A stretch of DNA of 12,583 nt, from positions 1 to 12,583 of the forward strand of contig CAZHOV010000166.1 of the NCBI GenBank assembly GCA_964534315.1, written 5' to 3'. This stretch comes from CAZHOV01 sp964534315. GTDB taxonomy: Bacteria > Bacteroidota > Bacteroidia > Chitinophagales > Saprospiraceae. Below the pieces are notes generated by a model. That model was given only the letters and a program-made list of their open reading frames with translations, was not told the DNA's origin and did not search any database. Shown one piece after another: positions 1-6,419 of the stretch; position 1 is the first letter of the stretch, and each line of letters opens with the position of its first letter. Both the position numbers and the translations under genes were made by a program.

Positions 1-108
1 ATAGAATTTCTCTAAAGTACGACCATAAGAAGCGACTGTGGAAGACTTAAAATTAGCGAGGGTGAGGTAAGCACGATACGATGCTACCTCGGTCTTTATG
101 TCTGTCAT
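1..108 (-). CDS. Tyrosine recombinase/integrase, N-terminal fragment (runs off the left edge)
   Basis: Reading the minus strand from the ATG at 108 gives 36 uninterrupted codons to the window edge, beginning MTDIKTEVASYRAYL and continuing with an ANFKSSTVASYGRTLEKFY segment. The pattern 'YxxYL...(S/K)xxTxxSYxxxLxxFY' is what I expect of the SAM-like, DNA core-binding N-terminal domain of phage-integrase/Xer-type tyrosine recombinases. The catalytic domain (R-H-R-Y) lies outside the window, so the subtype (Xer, phage integrase, integron integrase) cannot be decided. The ATG sits one base from a 10-bp-arm dyad at 110-141, which could be a binding site for the product or an operator. The genes to its right are on the same strand and look like mobile cassettes, which supports a recombinase. 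The family call rests on only 36 residues. Confidence 0.7.
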   Translation of the reverse strand, partial: MTDIKTEVASYRAYLTLANFKSSTVASYGRTLEKFY

Positions 109-109
109 A

Positions 110-141
110 ACGTTCGATTTTGATGTGAAATAATCGAACGT
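110..141. repeat. Perfect 10-bp inverted repeat directly upstream of the integrase start
   Basis: Arms ACGTTCGATT (110-119) and AATCGAACGT (132-141) are perfect complements around a 12-base spacer. The total length of 32 bp is close to the core sites of tyrosine recombinases (two arms around a short centre). It begins one base before the integrase ATG on the minus strand. No T tract follows on either strand, so a terminator is unlikely. It may be a recombination core or attI-like site, or an operator controlling the integrase. The dyad is certain; the role is inference. Confidence 0.6.
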
Positions 142-201
142 AAAAATAAAGAGAATTACACGCAAATAACTGTTTATAAGTTAATTATGTTGGTAGCGGA
201 T

Positions 202-265
202 GTTCAACGGTTTGGCTATGCGCCGTGCGACGGCAGGAGCATGAACGACATAGCCTGTGTTAGCC
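202..265. repeat. attC-like foldable element 1 (64 bp)
   Basis: The outer box GTTCAAC (202-208) fits the attC box RYYYAAC, and the other outer box GTTAGCC (259-265) fits GTTRRRY at six of seven positions. Inside them GGCTATG (214-220) and CATAGCC (249-255) are perfect complements, offset by 5 and 3 bases from the outer boxes. A further small hairpin, GCCGT/ACGGC, occupies the centre (222-234). The length and the box-gap-box layout match integron attC sites (roughly 57-141 bp). It lies 33 bp past the stop codon of the DUF6090-CBM gene. The pairing is visible; the attC identity is inferred and its orientation is ambiguous. Confidence 0.45.
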
Positions 266-297
266 TTTCGTTTTTCATTACCATTTAATAACTCAAT

Positions 298-1311
298 TCA
301 ATTACTCGAATCAATTATAACTATGGAATTAACCCCTCCATGTCCATCATATCTGGTGAGCTGATTTTCTTTATCATGAATCCATTTGTCGTCAACAATA
401 AACTTGTAGAGTTGAACTTCATCTGTCAACAGTTCTATTTCTTTTTGCCAGATACCATCTTTAAATATCATATTTGTTGGTGTCCAATTATTGAACGAGC
501 CTGCTATTTGAACTTTTGAATCACTATCATATCCTTTCAAGACAAATCGATGTTTTCTCTTTGCGTCTCTGCCTAACTCCTCAACCTTCAAATATTGAAT
601 ATGATCGTCTAGTTGTTGGCTAACAATAGAAACTGTTTTCAGGGCATCATTATATTGACCTTGCATGTATTTACGTATGAAAATATTCATCTTGATAACT
701 TCCAAGAATTCTCTGTCCTCGGCCAGTTCTTTATAATTTTCTGGTGTGCCAGAGAACCACAATGAGTCAATATTGATGTTTTTAAGTATCTGGGGATATA
801 GTTGATTTTGTTGAAATTTATCATCAAATCCTTTTTCGAGATTATCCAAATAAATATACTTAGTAGAATAGAGTTCAGAGATGGAATTTCGTAAAGAATT
901 ATTTGATATCAAGTCTAAACCAATTGATTTAAGGTTTTCCCAAGTAGATGTGTTTTCTATTAATTGCCAGTTGCCCCATGTATTTCCAAAATGATATTTC
1001 AAAGAGTCATGCCATGGCAACTTTGATTCAAAAAAGTATTTGACGATTTCGTTCGATCGAATTCTATCTTCGTTCGCAACTAATATTCCACTTAGTTTAG
1101 CCGAATCATCCTTCAAATTTTGTTTAAGTTCAGTTAATAGAGCGAACTCTTTCTGTTTTGTCTTGTAAAACTCATTCCTATTGTTAATCTGAAGGGCAAT
1201 CAATATCCCAATCACGACTAATACTATTTCACCAATAGCATAAAGGAAGTATTTTGAAAGTCTTCTTTCAATTAATAGGCGTTGGCGGATTTTTCGAAAG
1301 AATTTAATCAT
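298..1311 (-). CDS. DUF6090 family membrane protein fused to a C-terminal glycogen-binding (CBM48/AMPK-beta-type) domain
   Basis: This 337-residue protein starts at the ATG at 1311. Residues 1-245 resemble the Bacteroidota DUF6090 family: a short basic cytoplasmic N-terminus, one transmembrane helix at about 22-42 (FLYAIGEIVLVVIGILIALQ), then a helical region rich in charged residues. DUF6090 has no known function. Residues 254-333 form a separate domain with the AMPK-beta glycogen-binding pattern: GSFNNW (271-276), W288, YKFIVDDKW (302-310), D313 and VNS (327-329). W276, K303, W310 and N328 correspond to the four carbohydrate-contact residues of the AMPK beta domain, so sugar binding looks preserved. 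By membrane topology the domain probably lies outside the inner membrane. The gene stands alone between two attC-like elements, with a 24-bp leader after the second. Likely role: membrane-anchored alpha-glucan binding; unproven. Confidence 0.85.
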   Translation of the reverse strand: MIKFFRKIRQRLLIERRLSKYFLYAIGEIVLVVIGILIALQINNRNEFYKTKQKEFALLTELKQNLKDDSAKLSGILVANEDRIRSNEIVKYFFESKLPWHDSLKYHFGNTWGNWQLIENTSTWENLKSIGLDLISNNSLRNSISELYSTKYIYLDNLEKGFDDKFQQNQLYPQILKNINIDSLWFSGTPENYKELAEDREFLEVIKMNIFIRKYMQGQYNDALKTVSIVSQQLDDHIQYLKVEELGRDAKRKHRFVLKGYDSDSKVQIAGSFNNWTPTNMIFKDGIWQKEIELLTDEVQLYKFIVDDKWIHDKENQLTRYDGHGGVNSIVIIDSSN

Positions 1312-1334
1312 TGGTATTTTGTCTGTTTAATGAA

Positions 1335-1449
1335 GGCCAACGACGAAGCTAGACGCTCGTGCTAGTGTTGCTTTGTCAAGTTATTAAGAAAATAGATTGG
1401 AGTCAATAAAACCAAGTGAACTATCATGGGCGTATAGGTTGTGTTATAT
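1335..1449. repeat. attC-like foldable element 2 (115 bp)
   Basis: The outer boxes are GGCCAAC (1335-1341, six of seven to RYYYAAC) and GTTATAT (1443-1449, six of seven to GTTRRRY). The inner boxes CTAGACGC (1349-1356) and GCGTATAG (1430-1437) pair at seven of eight positions. Its ends resemble those of element 1: CAACG plus GCTA on the left, ATAG..TGTGTTA on the right. It finishes five bases beyond the toxin stop codon and 24 bp before the DUF6090-CBM start, where an attC between two cassettes would lie. Similarity to attC is inferred by eye. Confidence 0.4.
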
Positions 1450-1453
1450 TTAG

Positions 1454-1816
1454 TTACTTTATTATTTCCATATAGCCGTCTCCAAGCTCAATGAAACACT
1501 TTTCTGACTGAAAATTCTCAACTATTTCATCAAGAGATACTTCAAGAATACTAATTAATTTAGTGGTTGGGATATTACCTAGGCTTATTTTTAATAATTT
1601 TTTAGGCTTGTTTTGTACAAAGTGAGTATTTTTAAAATCGGCATCTTTGGATACAAGCGTATATCCATGTTCATCTGCATACTCACTTAGGTCCGCATCT
1701 TTGGTAAAGTAACCATCCAAAATATCATTTACGTGAATTGCTTCATGGCCATGAGTTTCAAAAAAACGAACAACCTTAAAGGCAATATGAACGTCACATA
1801 ATACTTTAAAAGTCAT
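1454..1816 (-). CDS. DUF5615 family PIN-like protein, probable toxin
   Basis: This 120-residue protein belongs to the DUF5615 (Mut7-C/PIN-like) family, putative ribonucleases found beside DUF433 proteins. The family pattern is visible: the N-terminal strand with VLCDVHIAF and acidic D8, GHEAIHVND (23-31), TKDADLSEYA (38-47) and LVSKDADF (54-61). D8, D42, D58 and D60 are candidate metal ligands. The usual 'DEN' after the first strand is 'DVH' here, a variant I believe is common in Bacteroidota. The ATG at 1816 overlaps the stop of the DUF433 gene by four bases (1813-1816), so the two are translationally coupled. It is predicted to be the toxin of a type II pair; toxicity and RNA cleavage are inferred from the family. 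Confidence 0.9.
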   Translation of the reverse strand: MTFKVLCDVHIAFKVVRFFETHGHEAIHVNDILDGYFTKDADLSEYADEHGYTLVSKDADFKNTHFVQNKPKKLLKISLGNIPTTKLISILEVSLDEIVENFQSEKCFIELGDGYMEIIK

Positions 1817-2055
1817 GCAGCTAGATTTATCGTTCGGCCAGATACTAATATCTTAGCAAATTCTAAACTAGCTAATAAGTCTTCTTTTTCTAATTCAGGA
1901 TGATCCTCGAGGATTTCGCTAAAGGTCATTTCGGAAAGCATCATATCCAATAGCACTTCAATAGGCCAACGCATGCCCCTGATGCATGGTTTTCCATGAC
2001 AAATTTCCGGATCAATGGTTATGCGGTCAAGATATCGGGCTATTTCTCCTTTCAT
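1813..2055 (-). CDS. DUF433 domain antitoxin
   Basis: The 80-residue product carries the DUF433 signature: RITIDPEICHGKPCIRGMRWPI (11-32), a VLLDMML helix, and SEILEDHPEL followed by DLLASLEFA. DUF433 proteins are helix-turn-helix-like partners of DUF5615 proteins and are predicted antitoxins that also repress their operon. The gene precedes and overlaps its toxin by four bases. The start at 2055 is fixed by an in-frame TGA six bases upstream. The start codon lies in a run of 7-base repeats that creates three ATGs in three frames. An inverted repeat 22 bp upstream (2077-2098) is a candidate operator. Confidence 0.9.
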   Translation of the reverse strand: MKGEIARYLDRITIDPEICHGKPCIRGMRWPIEVLLDMMLSEMTFSEILEDHPELEKEDLLASLEFAKILVSGRTINLAA

Positions 2056-2073
2056 TTTTCATTTTTCATTATA
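2053..2073. repeat. Three CATTNNN heptamers over the DUF433 start codon
   Basis: The plus strand reads CATTTTT, CATTTTT, CATTATA in perfect seven-base register. On the minus strand this gives ATG every seven bases, so three ATGs occur in three different frames. Only the one at 2055 opens the DUF433 frame; the one at 2069 meets a TGA after four codons. The same CATTNNN heptamer recurs nine times at 9837-9899. Confidence 0.7.
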
Positions 2074-2076
2074 AAC

Positions 2077-2098
2077 AACTAAAGTTAAGCATTTAGTT
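2077..2098. promoter_or_regulatory. Inverted repeat upstream of the toxin-antitoxin pair, candidate operator
   Basis: AACTAAA (2077-2083) and TTTAGTT (2092-2098) are perfect complements around an eight-base loop, 22 bp upstream of the DUF433 ATG. Antitoxins commonly bind such dyads to repress their own operon. It could instead belong to the boundary of the cassette-like region. The repeat is seen; the role is inferred. Confidence 0.35.
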
Positions 2099-2373
2099 CT
2101 TAAATCTTTTGAAATTGGGGTGTAGATTTTCGAAAGGCATTAGCTCTAAAGTTAAACGGATTGCAGCTGAATAAAAAGCATTATGTATTGAATATAACAT
2201 CCGGCTAACCCGCTATATTGCCGGTTAGTTCGTATCTATTTTCTCTAAATTTCTAAAAAAACCAACGGACTACAAAGCTTTTCTCGGGCCTTTTCGGTTG
2301 ATGTGTAAAGATTAAAATCGACTATTTTTCTAAAGGGTAAAAGACTTCAGAAAAGGACTCCATTATCCATATT
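2099..2373. other. AT-rich intergenic stretch between the toxin-antitoxin pair and the broken mscS gene
   Basis: I see no gene here. It holds one small inverted repeat, CTAACC (2205-2210) with GGTTAG (2223-2228), set in a GGCTAAC...GTTAG context. That recalls the outer boxes of the attC-like elements, but it lacks clear inner boxes. No convincing terminator for the mscS copy ending at 2374 is visible. The right boundary of the accessory-looking region probably lies here. Confidence 0.4.
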
Positions 2374-3184
2374 TTAATTATCCCTATGCACATGCACATC
2401 CATTTGTGGAAATGGAATACCAATGCCCGCCTTATCAAACTCTTTCTTGATGCGTTCTTGCATCTGGAAATATACCGTCCAGTAATCTTCCGTTTTTAAC
2501 CATCCTCGCACGGCAAAATTTACGGAACTATCAGCCAGTTCCTTAACCAGAATATCATACCCCTTGATCCAGCATAAATTGAGGTGTGTCTTCTACAACT
2601 TCTTTTATGACCGTTCTGGCTTTATCAATATCATCGGTATAACCTATTCCAAAGGTCAAATCTAGCTTGCGCTCCGGATTCGCCGTCAAGTTCTCGATGG
2701 GACCACTATAGATCGCACCATTCGGAATGATAATAATACGATTATCCAGGGTGGTCAATATCGTATTGAAGATCTGAATCTCCTTGACTGTCCCGGAATA
2801 ACCCTGGGTCACAATAAAATCGCCCACTTTAAAAGGCTTCAATACCAAAATCAAAATCCCGCTGGCAAAATGGCTTAAGCTTCCCTGAAGCGCCAATCCT
2901 ATAGAAAAAGCCAACGCACCCAAAATAGCAATAAAGGAAGTAGTCTCTACGCCAAACATCCCCACCACACTGAGCAGCAGCAATACCTTTAAACCAATAC
3001 TTAAAATCGATCTTAAAAAGGGCCGGAGCGTAGGATCAAATTCCTGCTTTTCCATAGCTCGATCTGCCACCTTGGTGATTCTTCCAACGATCCAAAAACC
3101 AATAATTAATGTTAAAATAGCTCCGACAACCGTGGGAGCATATTGAATAATGAAGTCACTCAGGACGGTTAAATCGAAATCCAT
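2374..3184 (-). pseudogene. MscS-type mechanosensitive channel, second tandem copy, frameshifted
   Basis: From the ATG at 3184 the frame encodes 209 residues colinear with the neighbouring intact channel (about 78 % identity by hand count over 208 residues). It includes the pore segment GALAFSIGLALQGSLSHFASG, KPFKVGDFI and the IIIPNGAI loop. It then stops at 2555 with a spurious GV ending. One base is extra: a run of four C (plus strand 2560-2563, GGGG in the mRNA) stands where the paralogue needs three. Skipping it restores the frame, giving GYDILVKELADSSVNFAV and on to IPFPQMDVHVHRDN with a stop at 2374-2376. The tail is intact and well conserved, so the lesion is very recent, a sequencing or assembly indel, or a phase-variable tract. 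It lies downstream of a terminator, so it would need its own promoter in the 3185-3217 stretch. Confidence 0.88.
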
Positions 3185-3217
3185 AAGGGTGTAAATTTTT
3201 TATGTGTTAAAAAAAAG

Positions 3218-3254
3218 AAATCCATCTATGATTAGATATAATATAGATGGATTT
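3218..3254 (-). terminator. Intrinsic terminator after the intact mscS gene
   Basis: Arms AAATCCATCTAT (3218-3229) and ATAGATGGATTT (3243-3254) pair perfectly over 12 bp around a 13-base loop. Read on the minus strand the hairpin is followed by a T-rich run (CTTTTTTTTT, reaching about 3208), as in a rho-independent terminator. It lies 35 bp past the stop of the intact mscS and before the frameshifted copy, so the copies are probably separate transcripts. Confidence 0.8.
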
Positions 3255-3288
3255 TCTTTACCCTTTGTTCGACTTATTCCTCAATATT

Positions 3289-4098
3289 TTAGTTACTGTT
3301 ATGCACATGCACATCCATCTGCGGGAACGGTATACCCACTCCGGCCTTGTCAAATTCTTTCTTAATATGCTCTTGCATATGGAAATACACGGGCCAGTAG
3401 TTTTCGCACTTCACCCATACCCGAACCGCAAAATTCACCGAACTGTCAGCCAATTCTTTAACCAAAATATCATATCCTTTATCCAATAAGACGTTTGGCG
3501 TATTTTCTATTACCTGCTTAATAATGGAACGCGCCTTATCGATATCATCACCATAACCAATACCAAAGGTAAGGTCTACTTTGCGCTCTACCGGTGCGGT
3601 CAAATTTTCAATAGGCCCGCTGGAAATGGCGCCATTTGGTATGATAATAATTCGATTGTCCAAAGTGGTCAGGATCGTATTGAAGATCTGAATTTCTTTG
3701 ACCGTGCCGGAGTATCCCTGAGCCACAATAAAATCGCCAACCCGAAAAGGCTTGAACACCAGCAATAAAATACCACTGGCCATGTGCCCCAGATTCCCCT
3801 GCAATGCCAGACCAATAGCAAAAGCCAAGGCACCAAATATCGCAACAAAAGAGGTTGTCTCAATACCAAACATACTGGCGACGCTTAGCAATAACAACAC
3901 CTTTAAACCAATGCTAAGTAAGGACCGTAAAAATGGACGGATCGTTGGGTCGAATTCCCGCTTTTCCATAGTCCGGTCCAAAATCTTGATTATCCGGCCA
4001 ATGACCCAAAAACCAATGATTAAGGTCAAAATAGCACCAATAACCTTAGGGGCATACCCTAATAGCATATCCGAAATTTTTGTAATGTCAAATTCCAT
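3289..4098 (-). CDS. Small-conductance mechanosensitive channel, MscS family
   Basis: This 269-residue inner-membrane protein forms a heptameric, tension-gated channel that releases solutes on hypo-osmotic shock, if it acts like other MscS proteins. Visible parts in order: TM1 at about 17-37 (VIGAILTLIIGFWVIGRII), TM2 at about 61-77, and the pore-lining TM3 at about 85-112 with the Gly/Ala-rich GALAFAIGLALQGNLGHMASG. Then come the beta domain KPFRVGDFIVAQGYSGTVKEI (116-136), the IIIPNGAI loop (151-158) and a C-terminal alpha/beta domain ending IPFPQMDVHVH (256-266). The length is close to E. coli MscS (286). The start at 4098 matches the family N-terminus. It is followed by a terminator and then by the frameshifted paralogue. 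It is divergent from recX across 255 bp. Confidence 0.95.
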   Translation of the reverse strand: MEFDITKISDMLLGYAPKVIGAILTLIIGFWVIGRIIKILDRTMEKREFDPTIRPFLRSLLSIGLKVLLLLSVASMFGIETTSFVAIFGALAFAIGLALQGNLGHMASGILLLVFKPFRVGDFIVAQGYSGTVKEIQIFNTILTTLDNRIIIIPNGAISSGPIENLTAPVERKVDLTFGIGYGDDIDKARSIIKQVIENTPNVLLDKGYDILVKELADSSVNFAVRVWVKCENYWPVYFHMQEHIKKEFDKAGVGIPFPQMDVHVHNSN

Positions 4099-4353
4099 AA
4101 TGTGTGATAGTTTTTAAAAATTGGATTAATAAAATAAAAGTTATAAAATAGGGTCTTTCGTTTTGTATATTTTTGTGACTACTTTTTTTAAAAATAGGTA
4201 CACCTGTTGACAAATTTATTTTTTCTGTTAAATTACTTTTTATTATCCGAGAGGTGAGTATAATTGACAAGATAAATCAAAAGACTGAAAGCCTTTAATT
4301 TTTGCAATTATGCTCCCCCTCCTTATCGTTCAGCTATTCCTTAAACACAAACT
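4099..4353. promoter_or_regulatory. Divergent intergenic region between mscS and recX
   Basis: This 255-bp AT-rich region must hold the promoters of mscS (minus) and of the recX block (plus). For recX, a TTG near 4264 and a TAATTTTTG near 4296-4304 are a loose fit to the Bacteroidota -33/-7 pattern (TTG, about 19 bases, TAnnTTTG). I see no clear candidate for mscS and no gene. Confidence in the exact element is low. Confidence 0.3.
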
Positions 4354-4833
4354 TTGAATAAAAAGAAGCCAAAATACATTACTGCCGAAGAAGCACTCGC
4401 CAAACTGCAACGTTACTGCGCCTACCAGGACCGCTGCCACCAAGAGGTTCGTTCTAAACTGCTCGATCTGGGCGTTTATGGCGATACGCTGGAAGAAATT
4501 ATTGCCGAATTAATCTCCGAAAACTTCCTCAACGAAGAACGCTTCGCCCGTTCCTTCGCCAGAGGTAAGTTCCGAATGAAATCATGGGGTAAAAAACGCA
4601 TCGTCAGCGAATTAAAACTCCGAAATATATCCGATTACTGCATAAAAAAAGCACTGGAAGAAATTGAGGAGGAAAACTATGAAGAACAACTCAAGTCTTT
4701 TCTCACCCGGAAAAAAGCTTACCATCCGGAAAAAGATCCCTATAAGCTTAAAGTAAAACTGGCTCAAATGGCCCTCCGAAGAGGGTTCGAATCGGAGTTG
4801 GTCTGGAAAACCATCAATAACCTTTTTGCATGA
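4354..4833 (+). CDS. recX: Regulatory protein RecX
   Basis: This 159-residue protein of the RecX family is a small, all-helical protein built of three-helix repeats that binds RecA filaments and limits recombinase activity. The family core is clear: AEEALAKLQRYCAYQDRCHQEV (11-32), LISENFLNEERFARSFARGKF (53-73), SWGKKRI (77-83), then a third repeat with YHPEKDPYKLKVKLAQMALRRGF. The start is the TTG at 4354: an in-frame TAA lies at 4342 and there is no earlier in-frame ATG, so translation must begin at this rare codon or further in. The stop overlaps the ATG of the DUF5691 gene (4830-4833), implying coupled translation. recX normally stands alone or beside recA; here it heads the MoxR-type block. 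Confidence 0.93.
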   Translation: MNKKKPKYITAEEALAKLQRYCAYQDRCHQEVRSKLLDLGVYGDTLEEIIAELISENFLNEERFARSFARGKFRMKSWGKKRIVSELKLRNISDYCIKKALEEIEEENYEEQLKSFLTRKKAYHPEKDPYKLKVKLAQMALRRGFESELVWKTINNLFA

Positions 4834-6362
4834 AGAACCCTTTCGACCTGTGGAATGAAATCGTCAAAATCGCCATCATCGGTACAGACCGGGCAAAACT
4901 AGATACCGCTATCCTCCAACAACTTCAGGCATTCAATATCGACGAAAACCTTCCCTCTAATCTACAATTAATGGAGGCCGCTACCAACCTTTCGTTGATG
5001 AAGAAAGCAGGATATCCGCTCCCCAAATGGGAGACTCCCCTCCCCTCAAGGTCTGAACAAGCCGAATCTTATTTAGACAAAAAACTTCTTCATTACCTTG
5101 AGCGCCTAATCCATGGCAGCTATCGCAAAGTACTCCCTGAATTTATTGATCTGGTCAAAGACCAAAATAAAGCTATCCCTCCCCGTTTTCTACCTCCCCT
5201 CCTTAATCAGGCTGTAACATCTCCAGATTTCTGGCAAGCTATTCAGCCCATTATTGGCGATCGCGGTTACTGGCTCATCAATCTCAATCCAGCATGGAAA
5301 TCCCTGCGCACCCAATTGTCTCCCGAGGATCTAAATACCCAGCTCTCTGAAGCAACCAACTTAGTGAATCTCATCCAACCCCTTAAAGTCATCCAACCCC
5401 AAAGAGCTATTCAACTCCTTGAAAACGAATGGCAAAATTTTTCCAAACAGGAAAAAAAAGCATTCCTGGATATTTTCAGAGAAAACCAACACCCGGAAGA
5501 TGAAGCTTTTCTTACCAATTGCCTGAATGACAACCATAAAGATATTCGAATTTACGCAGCCCAACTGCTAGCCGCGCTGCCTGACAACCAATTCCTGAAA
5601 GATATCTATGAAATTCTTGAGGAAACTGGAGCCATACGATATCGGGAAAGATCTATGAAAAAACCAAAGATCAGTTTTGAAAACCTGGATCAACTCACCG
5701 AAAAGCTGAAGGATAAGCATATCAATCTATCCGACAAATCAACTCCTATACAAACTATCCGGCAACTTATTGCGTTGATTCCACCTTCTCATTGGGAAGA
5801 AAAATTCCAACATGAACCCAGAGCAACCCTGGATCTTTTTGTAAGAAGCGAGTGGGGCGAGCAGATCCTACCCGCACTTATTGGCTCGACCAAGCTTCAC
5901 GAAAATCAAGATTGGTCTTGCACGATGATAGACTTTTGGCTCGGTAACTTCTACAAACAACGCTGGGAAAAACTAAATCCTCAGGAGCTGATCCCACTGC
6001 TTACGACTTCGGGGTTCAATGACCTTGCCTTCGAAGCTATTACCCAAATCGGGAATTTGACTGACGAGAAATCACCTGTTACTATCCTATTAAGCCAAAG
6101 CCAACACATCTGGTTTGATAAAGTTACCCTTTCCCTCTTTGATAACTTCGTTGGCTGGACCAACAACAATGCCGGTAGATTCTGGTCGGGCTGGCTTTAT
6201 AAACGATTTATCAAAAAAGCCGCCTATCTGGCCAATCCTAACCTAGTAGAGCAATTAAGCAACCGATTCACCTATTATCCGGATGGATTTGAATCGGAAT
6301 TGAATCAATTCTTCAACACTTTGCAGTTCAGAAAAGAATTAATAGAAGCTTTTAGAGAATAA
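4830..6362 (+). CDS. DUF5691 domain protein of the MoxR/DUF5682 module
   Basis: I assign this 510-residue protein to the DUF5691 family from its start, VKIAIIGTDR (12-21), its GDRGYWLINLNPAW motif (143-156), and its place next to a MoxR ATPase and a DUF5682 protein. It is almost wholly helical; residues about 205-251 (LNDNHKDIRIYAAQLLAALPD) read as a HEAT-like repeat. There is no signal peptide or membrane helix, so it is probably cytosolic. No catalytic motif is visible. A HEAT-type scaffold that presents clients to the AAA+ ATPase is a reasonable guess, not a known function. It overlaps recX by four bases and ends 57 bp before the MoxR gene. Confidence 0.8.
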   Translation: MKNPFDLWNEIVKIAIIGTDRAKLDTAILQQLQAFNIDENLPSNLQLMEAATNLSLMKKAGYPLPKWETPLPSRSEQAESYLDKKLLHYLERLIHGSYRKVLPEFIDLVKDQNKAIPPRFLPPLLNQAVTSPDFWQAIQPIIGDRGYWLINLNPAWKSLRTQLSPEDLNTQLSEATNLVNLIQPLKVIQPQRAIQLLENEWQNFSKQEKKAFLDIFRENQHPEDEAFLTNCLNDNHKDIRIYAAQLLAALPDNQFLKDIYEILEETGAIRYRERSMKKPKISFENLDQLTEKLKDKHINLSDKSTPIQTIRQLIALIPPSHWEEKFQHEPRATLDLFVRSEWGEQILPALIGSTKLHENQDWSCTMIDFWLGNFYKQRWEKLNPQELIPLLTTSGFNDLAFEAITQIGNLTDEKSPVTILLSQSQHIWFDKVTLSLFDNFVGWTNNNAGRFWSGWLYKRFIKKAAYLANPNLVEQLSNRFTYYPDGFESELNQFFNTLQFRKELIEAFRE

Positions 6363-6419
6363 CAGGTGAGGTATGTAACCTAGTTTAGTTACCTTTGACT
6401 AATAACGAATTCAGCAACG

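Noticed and set aside
64..90. Hairpin GAGGTAAGCA/TGCTACCTC, looking like a regulatory stem
   Set aside because: It lies inside the integrase reading frame, has a bulge and no T run; probably incidental.
2202..2231. GGCTAAC...GTTAG hairpin as a third attC-like element
   Set aside because: The outer boxes fit, but the span is too short and no inner complementary boxes are visible; kept only as a note on the intergenic stretch.
3752..4117. 121-codon plus-strand frame over the intact mscS gene
   Set aside because: Antisense to a clear MscS coding region; no family resemblance and no start context.
4208..4236. TTGACA-like sequence as a sigma-70 promoter for recX
   Set aside because: Bacteroidota primary promoters follow a different pattern and no TATAAT-like box lies at the right distance.
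6370..6395. GTAAC/GTTAC inverted repeat between DUF5691 and the MoxR gene
   Set aside because: Only five pairs with a bulge and no T run; too weak to call a terminator or operator.
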